DNA of 64,000 bases. Source: an uncultured Pelagibacteraceae bacterium (GTDB taxonomy: Bacteria > Pseudomonadota > Alphaproteobacteria > Pelagibacterales > Pelagibacteraceae). The notes under the pieces were generated by a model, which was given only the letters and a program-made list of their open reading frames with translations, was not told the DNA's origin and did not search any database. Location of the stretch: positions 1 through 64,000 of the forward strand of contig CACOSU010000004.1 in assembly GCA_902629935.1 (NCBI GenBank), in the 5' to 3' direction. Below are positions 53,230 through 62,763 of this stretch, piece by piece (the stretch's first letter is position 1; each line of letters begins with the position of its first letter). The position numbers were made by a program, and so were the translations under genes.

Positions 53230-56200
53230 TTAATTAAGTCCGAATGTAGTTATCGGTTTGAGTTTTAAGTTTTGGTTATCTCCTCTATTTCTAGAGATTG
53301 TTTCACTATTTGCTTTATTGTTTGCTATAGCTTTTTTCAAAGTTAGCTTTTCATTATCAACAAATAAGTAATCTTTCTTTTCCAATTCAAATTTACTTTT
53401 TGCTTTTTGTATGTATTGATTTTGGATAAATCTTAATCTTTCGTATTTACTACCATTATCAGTAATACCTTTACCTATAGTTATTGGGTCTGATTTTCTC
53501 TTATAACTATCAAGTTGTATTTCTTCTTCTAATGCTTGTCGTAAAGTCTTTCCATTAATTACAATAGTAGAAACCAATTGGTTCATTCTATCGTATGCAG
53601 AAACTTTACCTTTTTTGTATTTAGCATATTCAACTAAATCCATAAACTTAGGTAAGACAGGTAATCCTTTTCCTAGTCTAACTATTTCTTCAGCAATAAT
53701 ATCGCTTCGCTTTTGTGTAGTAGCTAAAGGATTAATAGCGTTCTTAATAAATCTTTTTATTCCACTGTCTTTATCTTTGTGTGCTTCACCAAGAGCATTG
53801 TATCTAGGAGAAGAAGGTGTTCCCATTCCTGTCCTATTTTTAACTTGTTCTATAATAGTTGTTGCGTCTCTATAGTATGGGTCATTTACAAATTTATAAA
53901 CAATGTTTGGAACATAACTTCCTATTTTTTGAGAAAGGTATCTTTGCATTGCTCTTTCATCTTCAGTATTAAATGCTTCAACTAAATCTGCTAAACCTCT
54001 TAAATAAGTTTTACTAAAGATATTTCTTTTGACTGCTTCATAACCTGAACCTAAAAATATTTGTGCTTTTTGTCCGAAGTCTAATGGATTTTTACCACCA
54101 TTCTGCAACATCATTATTTGCATATCTGCACCAAATCTTTCGATTTCTTCTTCAGTCATTTGGTCATAGACACTTACGAAGTCTACCATTATTCCAAGTA
54201 ATGCACCGTATGGGTCTAGTTGTCCGAATGGTAATTGTCTTCCATCATCAAAGACATATGAATAAGGTTTGAAACCTAAATCAGATTTTTTCATTCTGAT
54301 AATTTCAGCGTCTTTATAAATATCTAAATTCTTTTCTCCTACCTTACCTGTTCTACCTTGTAGTTTACCTTGTTGTGCAAGTATGTAAGCTACACTTAAA
54401 ATAATACTTCCAACTGCTAATTGACCTCTTGCTTTTGCAATTGCTACTGGGTCACCACTTTTCCCTAGTATATCTCCATATCTATAAGCTAAAGCCAAAG
54501 GAGACCTGTCTGCTATTGCTTTTGCAATGTTTGTAGGTGTTTTAACGAAAGGAAAGAATTGTTTTAAATAAGGTTGAGAGTTTACTAAATCTGCAAACTT
54601 ATCTGTAAATCCAACTAATTCATTAGTAAATGTATTTTCTTCAGCATATCTTAATGCTTCTTCATTTACTCCTCTTAATCCAGTCTCGTCATATCCTTGC
54701 CTGATATATTCATCTACGTATTTTTTAATATCTGTCTTTTTAGTTAAACCTAATCTTTTAGCTTCTCTAACTGCTTGTGCTTTAAGTTTACCTCTATAAT
54801 TAATCTGTTTGAAAAATTCATCAGTAGCATTTAAAAATCTTGATGGTGTTCTAACAATAGCCCCACCTAAATAATCAGGAACTTCTTTTGTGACAGAAGT
54901 ATCAAACTTAGAAGCACCTGCGTCTTTTGATTGTAAAACTAATTCACCATTTCTAAAAGCAACACCTGCATATTTTAATGAAGCAGATAAACTTTCCGCC
55001 ATACCTGCATATCTTGCAATTGCTTCTTCTGTATTTAATTGAAATGCTTTTGCTTTATCAAGGTCATTAAATGATATTAGTTCAGATATTTTACTTCCAA
55101 TAGCTTCTTCTATTGGTCTCATCATTCCTATTACACCATTAGATACTGCGTTTACTAATTGTGTTTTTGGTGATGATAGCAATGCGTTAATCCAAACTTC
55201 ATTAGCTACATTCCATATTCTGTTTTTAAGAGCAAAGTTTAAAACTTGTCTACCTACTGTTGGATTATCGGCTCTAGATAATCTTTCGAGAAACATATCA
55301 AAACCTTTCTGTCCACCGCCAAAGTTTTTATATGCGTTCTTTGCATTTAAAAATTCTTCTTCTACGTATTTAGCTTGTAAAAATTCTTCTTTAGTTAAAT
55401 TAAATATTCTTAAATTTCTACCAGTTGCAGTACGAACTCTTTTTGCATTGATTGTCATATTCTCAATCATAAACATCATAAGTTCCATATCTTGTTTAGT
55501 ACGGTTTCCTTTTTTGTACTGTCTTATAAATTTAGGAAATGCGTTTAATAAAGAAGTGTAAGCAACTTCGTGTGCAAATATTAATGAGTTTGTATTATCA
55601 ACATTATCTGCAAACTTAGCAAAATCTTGAAATACTTGGTTTACGTCACCACCATAATCATTAATGGCTTTTCTTTTGACTGCTTCATCAGTCATTCTTT
55701 TATTTAATTTTGTATTAGTAGCAGTAATAGCGTCATAAAAAGATTTAAAAGTTCTTACTCCTTCTATTGTCAAGCCACCTTCTACTTTACCTGTCTTAGG
55801 ATTTCTTACTGCTTTGAAAGTATCTAGATTAATAAATCCTTCAGGAATATTAAATGCTTCTTCTGAAGTAAGTTCACCTTTATTCCATCTTTCAAAATTA
55901 TTTTTTAATCCTGATTTAACAGTATCATTTATAATTTTAATTCTTTGAGTTTGTGCTAATTGCTTAGTTTTAAATTTCTTTGGTAATACATCATCTATAG
56001 CAGTATTAAGAATATCCATCTTTTGACTAATAGTCTGCGCTTCATTTAATCTATCGCCTACATCATCAAAAACATTTCTAGTCTTTTCTAAATATGCTTC
56101 GTCTTCTTTTGCTTGTTTAGTATTTACTTTTCTATCTCTAATAGCTTTACCAAATCTAACACCTCTAAATAGTGCTTCTGCTATTGAACCTAAACCTAGA

Positions 56201-56985
56201 CCTTCTATCGTATTCTTAAATCTTGCTTCCCACCATTCATCATCTACATCAGACTTTAAATATCCTAAATAACTATCAACAGTTTCTGGTGCATATTCAG
56301 CAAGTAAATCTGTCATTCTTCCTGAATTTTCATCGAATACTGTAAAGTCAGCTAAAGCCCCTTTTGCAGACGCTTGACCAAAAGCACCTAGAGTTGATTG
56401 CGCTTTTGGCACTTTAGATAATTTTAATAATTTATCTGCACCTTTAAATCCAATAACAAACTGACCAATACCTTCTACAAGATTACCAGTCATACTTGTC
56501 GTATGGTCATCGTTGTCAGGATTGGTTGGGTCGTAAAAGAAACCTTTTATATTGAAAGCGTCATTGACACCTATAGCACCTGTTATTGGTGCGAGTATTC
56601 CGTATGTTGCAACTTTATCTGCTTCTTGTACTGCTTGTTTGTATGGAATGTATTCAATCAATCCATTATTAGCGTCTTTACCATATCTAAAGCCACCAAG
56701 AGTAGTCTTGTCTCCTAAAGTGTCACCTAAATCTTCTACCAGACCTACTGCACTATTTATTGCTTTTCTTGACGCTTCATACGGTGCAACTGCAAAAGTA
56801 TCAAACGCCCAATTATTTTTTAATGCAGGTGGTAAGTCAGATAACACTCCACCTTCTGTAGGTTTTTCTACAGTCGTTGCAGATTGATATTCTGGTTTTG
56901 CAAATTCTGCTTGAATTTCTGCTTCTGTTGTTCCGTCTACAAAACTTTTAAGTTCACCATTAGGTGCTTTTCTAATTATTGCCAT
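53230..56985 (-). CDS. Internal virion protein, T7 gp16-like
   Basis: This 1251-aa protein is the largest of the phage set and has the place of T7 gp16, which is ejected into the cell to help form the DNA conduit. Long helical stretches predominate (DRKVNTKQAKEDEAYLEKTR, NKRMTDEAVKRKAINDYG), with a glycine- and alanine-rich membrane-like segment near residues 870-885 (GQLAVGSIILSVAYILAQQG). The lytic transglycosylase motif of T7 gp16 is not evident at the N-terminus. It follows gp15-like with a TAATG overlap. The call rests on size, position and helical content. Confidence 0.75.
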   Translation of the reverse strand: MAIIRKAPNGELKSFVDGTTEAEIQAEFAKPEYQSATTVEKPTEGGVLSDLPPALKNNWAFDTFAVAPYEASRKAINSAVGLVEDLGDTLGDKTTLGGFRYGKDANNGLIEYIPYKQAVQEADKVATYGILAPITGAIGVNDAFNIKGFFYDPTNPDNDDHTTSMTGNLVEGIGQFVIGFKGADKLLKLSKVPKAQSTLGAFGQASAKGALADFTVFDENSGRMTDLLAEYAPETVDSYLGYLKSDVDDEWWEARFKNTIEGLGLGSIAEALFRGVRFGKAIRDRKVNTKQAKEDEAYLEKTRNVFDDVGDRLNEAQTISQKMDILNTAIDDVLPKKFKTKQLAQTQRIKIINDTVKSGLKNNFERWNKGELTSEEAFNIPEGFINLDTFKAVRNPKTGKVEGGLTIEGVRTFKSFYDAITATNTKLNKRMTDEAVKRKAINDYGGDVNQVFQDFAKFADNVDNTNSLIFAHEVAYTSLLNAFPKFIRQYKKGNRTKQDMELMMFMIENMTINAKRVRTATGRNLRIFNLTKEEFLQAKYVEEEFLNAKNAYKNFGGGQKGFDMFLERLSRADNPTVGRQVLNFALKNRIWNVANEVWINALLSSPKTQLVNAVSNGVIGMMRPIEEAIGSKISELISFNDLDKAKAFQLNTEEAIARYAGMAESLSASLKYAGVAFRNGELVLQSKDAGASKFDTSVTKEVPDYLGGAIVRTPSRFLNATDEFFKQINYRGKLKAQAVREAKRLGLTKKTDIKKYVDEYIRQGYDETGLRGVNEEALRYAEENTFTNELVGFTDKFADLVNSQPYLKQFFPFVKTPTNIAKAIADRSPLALAYRYGDILGKSGDPVAIAKARGQLAVGSIILSVAYILAQQGKLQGRTGKVGEKNLDIYKDAEIIRMKKSDLGFKPYSYVFDDGRQLPFGQLDPYGALLGIMVDFVSVYDQMTEEEIERFGADMQIMMLQNGGKNPLDFGQKAQIFLGSGYEAVKRNIFSKTYLRGLADLVEAFNTEDERAMQRYLSQKIGSYVPNIVYKFVNDPYYRDATTIIEQVKNRTGMGTPSSPRYNALGEAHKDKDSGIKRFIKNAINPLATTQKRSDIIAEEIVRLGKGLPVLPKFMDLVEYAKYKKGKVSAYDRMNQLVSTIVINGKTLRQALEEEIQLDSYKRKSDPITIGKGITDNGSKYERLRFIQNQYIQKAKSKFELEKKDYLFVDNEKLTLKKAIANNKANSETISRNRGDNQNLKLKPITTFGLN

Positions 56986-58652
56986 TACTTATCACTCATC
57001 TTCTTTAAGGTTTCATCTAAATTATTAAATACTGCACCACTAGATTGGGTTTCATTAAATTGTAATGCTTTGAATACAGCGTCACCATCAGGTGTCTTAG
57101 CAGACTTCATTACTTCAATTATGTTTCTAAAATGATTTATAAAATCTGTTTCAAATGCTTCTGCTTGAAATACACCATCAACCATATACTTACCTTGTTT
57201 ATGGTTTTCTCTATACCATCTTAACATTCTAGTATTGATATAAGTCTTAGCTTGTCCTGCTTGAAGTTTATCTCCGTAGTTAGAACTACTAGCTACAAGT
57301 GCGTCCAAACCTTTTATTGTTTCCGTAAATTCAATATTACTAAATACAGGTTTATTTTTATAATTTCGGTGATTAGGAATATCAGAAGTAATTACTGTAG
57401 TGTATGTAGATTTTCTAATATTTCCTTTATAATAATTTTGTCTAGCAAACTCCTCAGCTTCTTCATATTTACCTTCGTCTAAAAGCTGACTTATTCTAAT
57501 CATAATGTCAGAACTATCACTTTTTCCACCATCAAATTTCTGGTCGTTTATAAAAGTATCAATAGCTTTTATTTCTATATTAGTTCTAGACTTATCATTT
57601 CTATATGCTTGAATATCAAACTCATCATCTTGGTTAGTTAAGAAATCATATGTAGCAACAAATTCTTTTTTATCTTTTGCTTCTCTTAATTTAACCTCAT
57701 TATTTAAAGTACTTTCTTCGTTATCTAATAATAGTTTAGTAAGTTCCTCTTTTTTCTTTTTAACTTTACCAATGTTTGCAATGGTATCAGTTCCACCTTG
57801 AATAAAATCTGGTAAGTTTTCTATAATCTCTTTTGCATACTCAAAGTCTGTAGTTGTCGTGACATATGTCTCAATACCTTCAAGTATTCTGTCAGTTATA
57901 TCTGCACTGTCATAACCAACTCCTAATAATTCAGTGACTTCTTTTTGTATTTTACTTGCTAAAAATGAGTATTTATCAACACCATCATCAAAGTCTCCTA
58001 GTGGTGATTGGTCAAAATCTTTAAATTTCTCAAATATACCATAAATTCTATTATCTACTTTCTTATCAAAGTCTTTTTCAAATTCAGATAATTGTGAACT
58101 TCTATGAGTATTTTCTAATATATTTTTATAAGAAGTAGTTTCTTTGAAGAAACCTTTTTCTAATTCTAAAGGTGAAAAGAAACCTAAATCATTTTCTTTA
58201 ATAAATTTATCTAATTCTGATTTATAGAATTGATTAAATGCACCGTCTCTTGTGTCTTTAGCTACATTTTTATTTCTATATTCTTTACCAAGTTTATCTA
58301 TAAATTTATCAGCAAATTCATTTAAACTTAACTCTTTATATTTTTCTATGTAATAAGGATTAGCAGTTTTATCTATTTTTCCATCTTTAACTGCGTCTCT
58401 AAATTTTAATTTATTTTCTAAAAAATCTTTATTTGCTTGTGCTGAATTAATATTCTTTTGTTCTAACTCTTTACCTAAAACAATTTTAACTCCTGCGTCA
58501 TTGATAAAATTATCTAATGAAGCAGTAAATTCTTTTAGTCCAGCAACTTCAGGTTCTGCGTCTGGTTTATAAAATAAATTAAAGTCTTCAGATAATACTT
58601 GTGGTAATTCTGGTTGCAGATTTAATTCTGGTTTTATTCTTCTTTTAGCCAT
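56985..58652 (-). CDS. Internal virion protein, T7 gp15-like
   Basis: Start ATG 58652 (MAKRRIKPELNLQ) is preferred: it forms TAATG with the previous stop and GGAG lies 10 bases upstream, whereas the three extra codons use TTG. The 555-aa protein is almost wholly helical and charged (KKKEELTKLLLDNEESTLNN, KDFLENKLKFRDAVKDGKID), as in the T7 inner core protein gp15. It lies between gp14-like and gp16-like genes. Primary sequence is unlike T7, so the assignment is by order and composition. Confidence 0.7.
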   Translation of the reverse strand: MAKRRIKPELNLQPELPQVLSEDFNLFYKPDAEPEVAGLKEFTASLDNFINDAGVKIVLGKELEQKNINSAQANKDFLENKLKFRDAVKDGKIDKTANPYYIEKYKELSLNEFADKFIDKLGKEYRNKNVAKDTRDGAFNQFYKSELDKFIKENDLGFFSPLELEKGFFKETTSYKNILENTHRSSQLSEFEKDFDKKVDNRIYGIFEKFKDFDQSPLGDFDDGVDKYSFLASKIQKEVTELLGVGYDSADITDRILEGIETYVTTTTDFEYAKEIIENLPDFIQGGTDTIANIGKVKKKKEELTKLLLDNEESTLNNEVKLREAKDKKEFVATYDFLTNQDDEFDIQAYRNDKSRTNIEIKAIDTFINDQKFDGGKSDSSDIMIRISQLLDEGKYEEAEEFARQNYYKGNIRKSTYTTVITSDIPNHRNYKNKPVFSNIEFTETIKGLDALVASSSNYGDKLQAGQAKTYINTRMLRWYRENHKQGKYMVDGVFQAEAFETDFINHFRNIIEVMKSAKTPDGDAVFKALQFNETQSSGAVFNNLDETLKKMSDK

Positions 58653-59227
58653 TATGTCCAAACTCCTGATACTGAATTAGTTTGTGCGTTCTTCTCTTGG
58701 TTTGTCATTAGACCTGCGTTCTGTTTTTGAAATTCTAAACTGTAATAAGTGTTTGCTACATTCAATGCAGACGAAGCAAATAACAATGCAGGATTAGGTG
58801 GTTGTAAATATGTTGATTGTGCTTCTTGTCCAAACTGTATGGCTTCTAGGTTTCTTTCAAATTGTGAAATATTAATTCCTAAGTTTCTTTGAAGTGAAGC
58901 ATTATAATTACCTTGAACTCTATAATAATCACTCATTAATCTTTCTTGTGAACCTGATAAAGCTAAACCTTCAGAACCTGCTATAAATTTTGCTCTAGCT
59001 ACTTTAGAACGTATGTTTGCTTGAAAACCTTTTTCAGAACTTTTAGCAATTGTTTGTCTAATCTTTAATTGTTCAGTTGCATATCTTCTTATTGCATTTG
59101 CTTTAGCAATATCATTTTGTCTTTTCTGGGCAAGGAAACGTGCCTTTTGAGCTTCTTTCGCCTGTTGAAATTGTAAAAAAGACGACCCTGCACTAGCAAT
59201 TAAGAGTGCCGTTGTTGGTTCACACAT
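58652..59227 (-). CDS. Internal virion protein, T7 gp14-like
   Basis: The 191-aa protein starts MCEPTTALLIASAGSSFLQ, the usual beginning of marine podovirus gp14-like proteins, followed by a coiled alanine- and glutamine-rich helix (QAKEAQKARFLAQKRQNDIA) and a C-terminal hydrophobic stretch (PNPALLFASSALNVANTYYS). T7 gp14 is ejected and placed in the outer membrane. It overlaps the gp13-like gene by 28 bp and the gp15-like gene by TAATG. Confidence 0.8.
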   Translation of the reverse strand: MCEPTTALLIASAGSSFLQFQQAKEAQKARFLAQKRQNDIAKANAIRRYATEQLKIRQTIAKSSEKGFQANIRSKVARAKFIAGSEGLALSGSQERLMSDYYRVQGNYNASLQRNLGINISQFERNLEAIQFGQEAQSTYLQPPNPALLFASSALNVANTYYSLEFQKQNAGLMTNQEKNAQTNSVSGVWT

Positions 59228-59682
59228 ATTTTAATAAACTCATAAAATGGTAGTTGTAAAACTCCGTAGTTAATTTTTCGTAAAAATTTAAATCCACACC
59301 ATTTAAGCCAACGTATATGTAGGTCATTTCTACAATCTACGTAGTTCCATAATGTTGGATACTTTTGATTTAAAAAATCTATCACTTTTCTACTTTCTCG
59401 TAAGAAACTAAATCTTATGCGATAAATTTCATCAGAAGCTAATAACCAGATAGCACCATCTTTAGAAACACCAAACATACCTACTGGTATATTTTCTGTA
59501 TCTACAATTGTGAAACATACTTCAGAAGCAACATAACCTCTTAGTAAAACATTGTATGGTGTAGAACCTGAATTAGCTAAAATCTCTTGAACGTCTGCAA
59601 ATCTAAGTTTGTCTTTTAGGTAATGACAATCTTCGTGTTTAGATAAACGAAAACCATTAAATTCTTTGACTTGCAGTGACAT
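59200..59682 (-). CDS. GNAT-like virion protein, T7 gp13-like
   Basis: Start ATG 59682 (MSLQVKEFNGFRL) follows AAGG by 5 bases; the longer frame begins inside the tail tubular B gene. The 160-aa protein has a GNAT acetyltransferase-like fold (VASEVCFTIVDTENIPVGMF, RESRKVIDFLNQKYPTLWNY, then IRWLKWCGFKFLRK), as in T7 gp13 and DUF2833 proteins. The acetyl-CoA-binding Q/RxxGxG/A element is not obvious, so it may lack catalysis and serve virion assembly. It lies between tail tubular B and the gp14-like gene, the T7 order. Confidence 0.72.
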   Translation of the reverse strand: MSLQVKEFNGFRLSKHEDCHYLKDKLRFADVQEILANSGSTPYNVLLRGYVASEVCFTIVDTENIPVGMFGVSKDGAIWLLASDEIYRIRFSFLRESRKVIDFLNQKYPTLWNYVDCRNDLHIRWLKWCGFKFLRKINYGVLQLPFYEFIKICVNQQRHS

Positions 59683-62014
59683 AAAAACCTTGCCAACTTG
59701 CATTTATGAAGTTGCTAGGTAAGTGACTATTATTCTTTAATTTGACTGTTAATTTGTCATTTTCAGATTGAACTGCAAAAGTAAAATCTCCATCTTCTAG
59801 ATTTACAGTGCCTGTTAATCCTGAACCGACTACCGTTCCTGTAAATGTAGAATTTGAGGTACTACGTCCAACTGGTGTGACTTCTGTTGTAAAAAATCCT
59901 GTATCGTTAAAAGAAACAGACCAATTCCTAATTTGTAATCTTCCTTCTTTAACTGAAATTCTGCTACCTACGCTATCTGCTACTTGTAAGAATTGTTGAG
60001 AAAACTGAAACTCAAATTCATATTGTTCACCAATAAAAAAGTTTTGTGCAGTTATATCTCCACTTACTACAATACTTGTTCCTGATTGTGATACAGTAGA
60101 AATTTCTTGACCTGCTTTATTTGAAGCACCAGAACGACCTACTACCTTCATTGTATTATTTATTGCGTATGGCAACGTGATAGTAGTTTGGTTTGTTCCT
60201 GCGTTATAGCTTTCTGTAATCTGAGTGTTATTAAGTTTTCTATCTAAATGAGTAAGATAAGTTTCGCCTGTATCTGTAAGCGCAGGTGAAACATCTATAG
60301 TTTCTAAATAAACACCATCGCTTCTTTCGTTTACAATAAATAAAGTATTTTCAATAAAATCAACATTTAAAATTTTATCTGAAGTAGTAGAACCGTAAGT
60401 CCATTTATGCCACGCAGATTGAAGTCTTTTATTATTTGCTACATAAAATTGAAATACATATAAAGCATTTTGTTCATCGCTAGATAATGCAATTAAGATA
60501 TTTTCAGTAGTAGAAGAAGCAAGTTTAAAAACATTAGCAGGAATAAACTTAGGAACATTAGCCGTAATATCGTCAGCTTTTTTCGTATCTGTATCAGACG
60601 CAACGAAAAACTCTCTAACGCCTGTAAAGTTTCCTTTATTAAACGTGAAGAAGACATTAGAACCTGAGCCAACTGGTTTAACTTTTCTGTCTGCTTCGAA
60701 CTCAGTCGTGACATTAATTGATATATTTCCTGCAGTTAGTGTTGCACCACCAGTCACCATAAATTGAGACTGGTCGCTAAATAATAATAATTCTTCATCA
60801 AAAGATACTGCGTGTCTTAATATACTTACTTTAGTGTGAGTACTTGCAACATCTATTGGGTCTGTATCTAAGGTAGAAGTCACTGTTTCAGGAAAGAATT
60901 GAAAAAACTCTCCACTTCTACTCATAATAACATTTTCATCAGCTAACAAACCTAATCTGTTTCTATGAAAGAAAATGTCATTTAATTTTTTACCTATAAA
61001 ACTTGGGTCAGGTGCTGAAACTAAATCTCCACAAACTCTTTGTCCTAGTGAAGGAACATCAAAAGAAGTTGCTGATATAGTATAAGAACTTCCATCTATT
61101 TGAGTAAATCTAAAATTTCCGTCAGAAGTCCTAATCAATATATGAGGAAACTTTGTATTTTTAATAGTCGTCTTTGTATTTGGTGCTACTGTTTCTTCCC
61201 ATAAATCAGTGACATATTTTACATAATAATTATCAAAGTTATTAGAAGCGTCACCAGTCACTTCAACAACCATTCCATTTATTGCAGGTTGTGGTAAATC
61301 AGAAAAGTTTTGAACTTTATCTTTTACTACTTGTGAAGCGTCATCACCAAAACCATCAGAAGCTGATATATTTAAAGTTCCTGAGGATTTAACAATAGAA
61401 AAACTACTGTCTCCAATGTTTGTTAGAGTAATTCCTGAAGGACTACCGATTGCACTTTTTAATCCGTCTCGAATTGCTTTAGTATCTGTATTTGATGAAG
61501 TAAACGTAGTTGTAGTTCCATCAATTGTAATTGAGTATGGTGTGCTATTTACGCCTTGCAATACAGAATAAACTGCTTGTTCAACTTTTGCAGGACTTGT
61601 CGTTGTGTCCATTTCACACTGAATATTTTTATTTAATACAAAAGTAAAATCTGCAACAGTCACACAAACAAAATCATTCTTTGGGTCTGTAGAAGTTAGA
61701 TATGCAGTTGCGCCTGTTTGATTAACTACAGTCTTTTGAGTTCCATCTGTTTCATATGCTTCGATAGAACCATTTTTAATTACAATAACATATCTCTCAT
61801 TTACGTCTCTATTAATGGTATGCAAAAAAGCATTTCCAAAAGTTGATGATGATAGTTTTGCGATATTATTAGTTGGTGGTCTTTTTTTGAGACCTTCAAC
61901 AACACTAGAAAAACCATTAAGTTGAGTTGTTGCTTGTGAACTTAATCTTAATACTTCTGGTTGCTGACTTATTCCTTGAACCAAGTTTGGTATGGTTCTA
62001 GATACAAGTGGCAT
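59657..62014 (-). CDS. Tail tubular protein B (T7 gp12-like)
   Basis: Tail tubular protein B forms the nozzle of the short tail. The 785-aa protein begins MPLVSRTIPNLVQGISQQP and contains VVEGLKKRPPTNNIAKL, the usual start of podovirus nozzle proteins. The rest is beta-rich (NVIMSRSGEFFQFFPETV, TEFEADRKVKPVGSGSNVFF). T7 gp12 is 794 aa, so length agrees. It overlaps tail tubular A by TAATG and the gp13-like gene by 26 bp. Confidence 0.9.
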   Translation of the reverse strand: MPLVSRTIPNLVQGISQQPEVLRLSSQATTQLNGFSSVVEGLKKRPPTNNIAKLSSSTFGNAFLHTINRDVNERYVIVIKNGSIEAYETDGTQKTVVNQTGATAYLTSTDPKNDFVCVTVADFTFVLNKNIQCEMDTTTSPAKVEQAVYSVLQGVNSTPYSITIDGTTTTFTSSNTDTKAIRDGLKSAIGSPSGITLTNIGDSSFSIVKSSGTLNISASDGFGDDASQVVKDKVQNFSDLPQPAINGMVVEVTGDASNNFDNYYVKYVTDLWEETVAPNTKTTIKNTKFPHILIRTSDGNFRFTQIDGSSYTISATSFDVPSLGQRVCGDLVSAPDPSFIGKKLNDIFFHRNRLGLLADENVIMSRSGEFFQFFPETVTSTLDTDPIDVASTHTKVSILRHAVSFDEELLLFSDQSQFMVTGGATLTAGNISINVTTEFEADRKVKPVGSGSNVFFTFNKGNFTGVREFFVASDTDTKKADDITANVPKFIPANVFKLASSTTENILIALSSDEQNALYVFQFYVANNKRLQSAWHKWTYGSTTSDKILNVDFIENTLFIVNERSDGVYLETIDVSPALTDTGETYLTHLDRKLNNTQITESYNAGTNQTTITLPYAINNTMKVVGRSGASNKAGQEISTVSQSGTSIVVSGDITAQNFFIGEQYEFEFQFSQQFLQVADSVGSRISVKEGRLQIRNWSVSFNDTGFFTTEVTPVGRSTSNSTFTGTVVGSGLTGTVNLEDGDFTFAVQSENDKLTVKLKNNSHLPSNFINASWQGFYVTASQRI

Positions 62015-62619
62015 TAGTATATCCTATTATTTCTTGAAATAGTGTACGCTTGTTCTGGTGTATCAAATATTGAATAGTCACCAGTTCTAGCTTCTGCGTT
62101 TCTTAAAATTGATAACGCCTGTTTTTCATCTTCTTGTGAAAATTTATGTAAAGTGTTTGCACCTAAAGTTCTATCGTGAAAAACTCTAGCACTTCTTATT
62201 GTAATATATCTTTTTGCTTGTTCAGGTATTTCATTAAAAGGTAATAAGACTACCTGAGTGACATCTTCAAAATCTCTATCAAATACATCTGTATTTTTTG
62301 CAAGATTAAATAAAGTACCGTCACGTTGAACTAAATCGTAATCACTTCTAGAAATTAGATTTGGGTCTAAGTCTACTCTTACTACGTTAGTTCCTACTGG
62401 AATTTTGTTATTAGTATCTCTAACTAAAGTTGTTTTATATTGAGTGTTGAAGTGCCAACCTGCAGATTGAACTTCTCTTGAAATTTCTGATAAAACATTT
62501 TTAGCGACTGTTCCGTCTACAGGTAAAGACCCACTTAAACTGTTTAATGGACTTTCCCCAATTGTCGAAAGAATTACATTTACACTTTCTAATTCAGTGC
62601 TTCTTGTTGTTGTTGTCAT
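62014..62619 (-). CDS. Tail tubular protein A (T7 gp11-like)
   Basis: Tail tubular protein A forms the ring between portal and nozzle. The 201-aa protein has TELESVNVILSTIGESPLNS at the start, EVQSAGWHFNTQYKTTL in the middle and IPEQAKRYITIRSARVFHDR, all typical of gp11-like proteins; T7 gp11 is 196 aa. It forms TAATG junctions with a 24-aa frame upstream and with tail tubular B downstream. Confidence 0.9.
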   Translation of the reverse strand: MTTTTRSTELESVNVILSTIGESPLNSLSGSLPVDGTVAKNVLSEISREVQSAGWHFNTQYKTTLVRDTNNKIPVGTNVVRVDLDPNLISRSDYDLVQRDGTLFNLAKNTDVFDRDFEDVTQVVLLPFNEIPEQAKRYITIRSARVFHDRTLGANTLHKFSQEDEKQALSILRNAEARTGDYSIFDTPEQAYTISRNNRIY

Positions 62620-62693
62620 TACGGTAGAAAACTATCGAACCATTGGTCAATCTTTTTTCCTATCCATCTTTTTAATTTACAAAACCAACACAT
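62619..62693 (-). CDS. 24-aa Cys/Trp-rich mini-protein between capsid and tail tubular A
   Basis: A 25-codon frame (MCWFCKLKRWIGKKID, ending SFLP) has a strong AAAGGAG site 9 bases before its ATG and ends in TAATG with tail tubular A. It is too short for usual gene finders. The CxxC pair and basic amphipathic pattern could suit a membrane or metal role. Alternatively it is a leader peptide coupling translation into tail tubular A. Confidence 0.5.
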   Translation of the reverse strand: MCWFCKLKRWIGKKIDQWFDSFLP

Positions 62694-62715
62694 AGTTATT
62701 TTCTCCTTTAAACAA

Positions 62716-62750
62716 CAGGCGTAGATTGTCTGTGTTAATCTCTACGCCTG
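62716..62750 (-). terminator. Hairpin after the capsid gene, T7 T-phi-like position
   Basis: CAGGCGTAGA (62716-62725) and TCTACGCCTG (62741-62750) form a perfect 10-bp stem with a 15-base loop. It begins 14 bp after the capsid stop and lies before tail tubular A. T7 has its main phage terminator at the same place, after gene 10. The downstream T run is short (TTGTTT), so termination may be partial, or it could protect the capsid mRNA. Confidence 0.6.
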
Positions 62751-62763
62751 AAGTTATCTTTTA

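Noticed and set aside
56503-57135. Plus-strand frames of 70-111 aa opposite the gp16- and gp15-like genes
   Set aside because: Overlap well-supported virion genes; composition is that of reverse-complement coding sequence.
60493-60714. 73-aa minus-strand frame inside tail tubular B
   Set aside because: Out-of-frame within a conserved gene; the leucine-rich end is a translation artefact of repeated codons.
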